From the NCBI GenBank assembly GCA_947385505.1, contig CANDLP010000155.1, forward strand, positions 1 through 6,083: DNA of 6,083 nt, written 5' to 3'. This DNA comes from an uncultured Clostridia bacterium. GTDB taxonomy: Bacteria; Bacillota; Clostridia; Oscillospirales; Ruminococcaceae. The position numbers were made by a program, and so were the translations under genes. The notes below the pieces were generated by a model. That model was not told the DNA's origin, searched no databases, and saw only the letters and a program-made list of their open reading frames with translations. Positions within the stretch are counted from its first letter, which is position 1; every line of letters begins with the position of its first letter. Of this stretch, positions 5,448-6,083 are shown in pieces.

Positions 5448-6083
5448 ATGAAAAATATCTTGGAGATAGAACTTAAAAGCTCTTTTAAGTATCAGGTAAT
5501 ATTTTTTATAAGCGCTATTATGCACAGTGTGTTTTTGGTGACCTTTATGCTTACGCGTATATACGGGTTGATGACCTTTAATATTGTCAGCGTATTGTTT
5601 TATATCACCACTTTCGCTGTCGGACGCTGGGGGAATATTGAAAAGCATGGTGCGGCATGGCTTTCCGCCTGCTATGCGGAAGTTACGGGACACTCATTTA
5701 TATGTACCCTGTGGCTGGGTTTTGAGCCGTGTTTTTATCTATACTCAATAATTGTATTGATGGTTGCGGCATATGTGCTTTATCTGGCGTGCGACAAACG
5801 TCAGTTTTTAAGAATGATAATAATCTTTGCAGCGATAACGTTGGCTTCCGTGATTTTTTGTCTTATATATTTAAATTCATTTGATCCTGTAATAACCGTT
5901 GTGTTTGGAAATAAGCTTGACAGCAAACATGCCGGCATTATGCGGGCTGTAAATCTTCTTTTTAATATAATTATTACGTTTTTCTTTTCGGTAATGTTTA
6001 TTGTGGAAATACAGGTACTCATTAGAAAACTTAATACTGCCAATGAAAAGCTTAATTACACTGCGATGCACGACACTTTAACC
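5448..6083 (+). CDS. Membrane-anchored putative diguanylate cyclase, 3'-truncated before GGDEF domain
   Basis: The frame is open from 5448 to the window end (212 codons, no stop). The ATG at 5448 is 11 bases after GGAG (5433-5436); an in-frame ATG at 5439 is only 2 bases from it and so less likely. Hydrophobic segments are visible at about 15-36, 42-59, 83-114 (probably two helices), 121-142 and 166-189, so the visible part is a membrane sensor with five or six helices and a conserved-looking GHSFICTLWLGFEPCF stretch (81-96). After the last helix comes a short helical linker, residues 190-205, ending in NYTAMHDTLT. This is the typical entry to a GGDEF domain (usually A-x-x-D-x-LTGLPNR), cut off one codon before GLPNR. 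GGDEF enzymes make cyclic di-GMP at the inner membrane face. The catalytic motif is outside the window, so cyclase function is inferred from the linker alone. Confidence 0.8.
   Translation, partial: MKNILEIELKSSFKYQVIFFISAIMHSVFLVTFMLTRIYGLMTFNIVSVLFYITTFAVGRWGNIEKHGAAWLSACYAEVTGHSFICTLWLGFEPCFYLYSIIVLMVAAYVLYLACDKRQFLRMIIIFAAITLASVIFCLIYLNSFDPVITVVFGNKLDSKHAGIMRAVNLLFNIIITFFFSVMFIVEIQVLIRKLNTANEKLNYTAMHDTLT

Noticed and set aside
1..6083. CRISPR array, tRNA, rRNA, transposase or known riboswitch
   Set aside because: I looked for regularly spaced repeats, cloverleaf-like sequences, mobile-element genes and conserved leader motifs and saw none that hold up.

Overview
The window looks like the end of a draft or metagenome contig from a low-to-moderate GC Gram-positive anaerobe, most likely a gut Clostridia (Oscillospiraceae/Ruminococcaceae or Lachnospiraceae-like). 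This rests on the A/T-rich intergenic DNA, consensus sigma-A promoters, strong purine Shine-Dalgarno sequences, a solute-binding lipoprotein, a G5-LytM wall hydrolase and a membrane GGDEF-type protein. The taxonomic call is inference from gene style. All real genes are on the + strand; I support no minus-strand gene.

Layout. Bases 1-45 are not biological: they match an Illumina TruSeq read-2/P7 adapter with an 8-base index. Bases 46-766 are the 3' part of a G5 + M23/LytM cell-wall endopeptidase gene, closed by a strong intrinsic terminator (777-815). A near-consensus extended -10 promoter (840-868) then starts a likely transcription unit of five genes: a hemerythrin domain fused to a CheX-like domain (924-1844), a solute-binding lipoprotein (1918-2973), an ABC permease (3013-3759), an ABC ATPase (3852-4475) and a diacylglycerol-kinase-family protein (4490-5149). 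No terminator is visible between these genes. A structured A/T-rich gap (5150-5447) follows. It holds nested inverted repeats and a second consensus promoter (5368-5396), which drives a polytopic membrane protein cut off by the window end exactly where a GGDEF domain should begin.

How the parts may work together. The lipoprotein, permease and ATPase form a complete importer of the nitrate/sulfonate/taurine/NMT1-like class, substrate unknown. The upstream hemerythrin has all seven di-iron ligands and so could sense or carry O2 or another small diatomic ligand. Its CheX-like partner domain has lost the Asn of the ExxN phosphatase motif, which suggests a signalling or binding role rather than CheY-P hydrolysis. 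The lipid kinase seems to have lost about 85 residues of its C-terminal domain by an in-frame deletion. The two promoters share an 11-base block and an upstream 8-mer, so the hemerythrin unit and the putative diguanylate cyclase may be controlled alike. The most noteworthy observations are the hemerythrin/CheX-like fusion at the head of an importer operon, the clean deletion in the kinase, the structured intergenic element and the adapter at the contig end.
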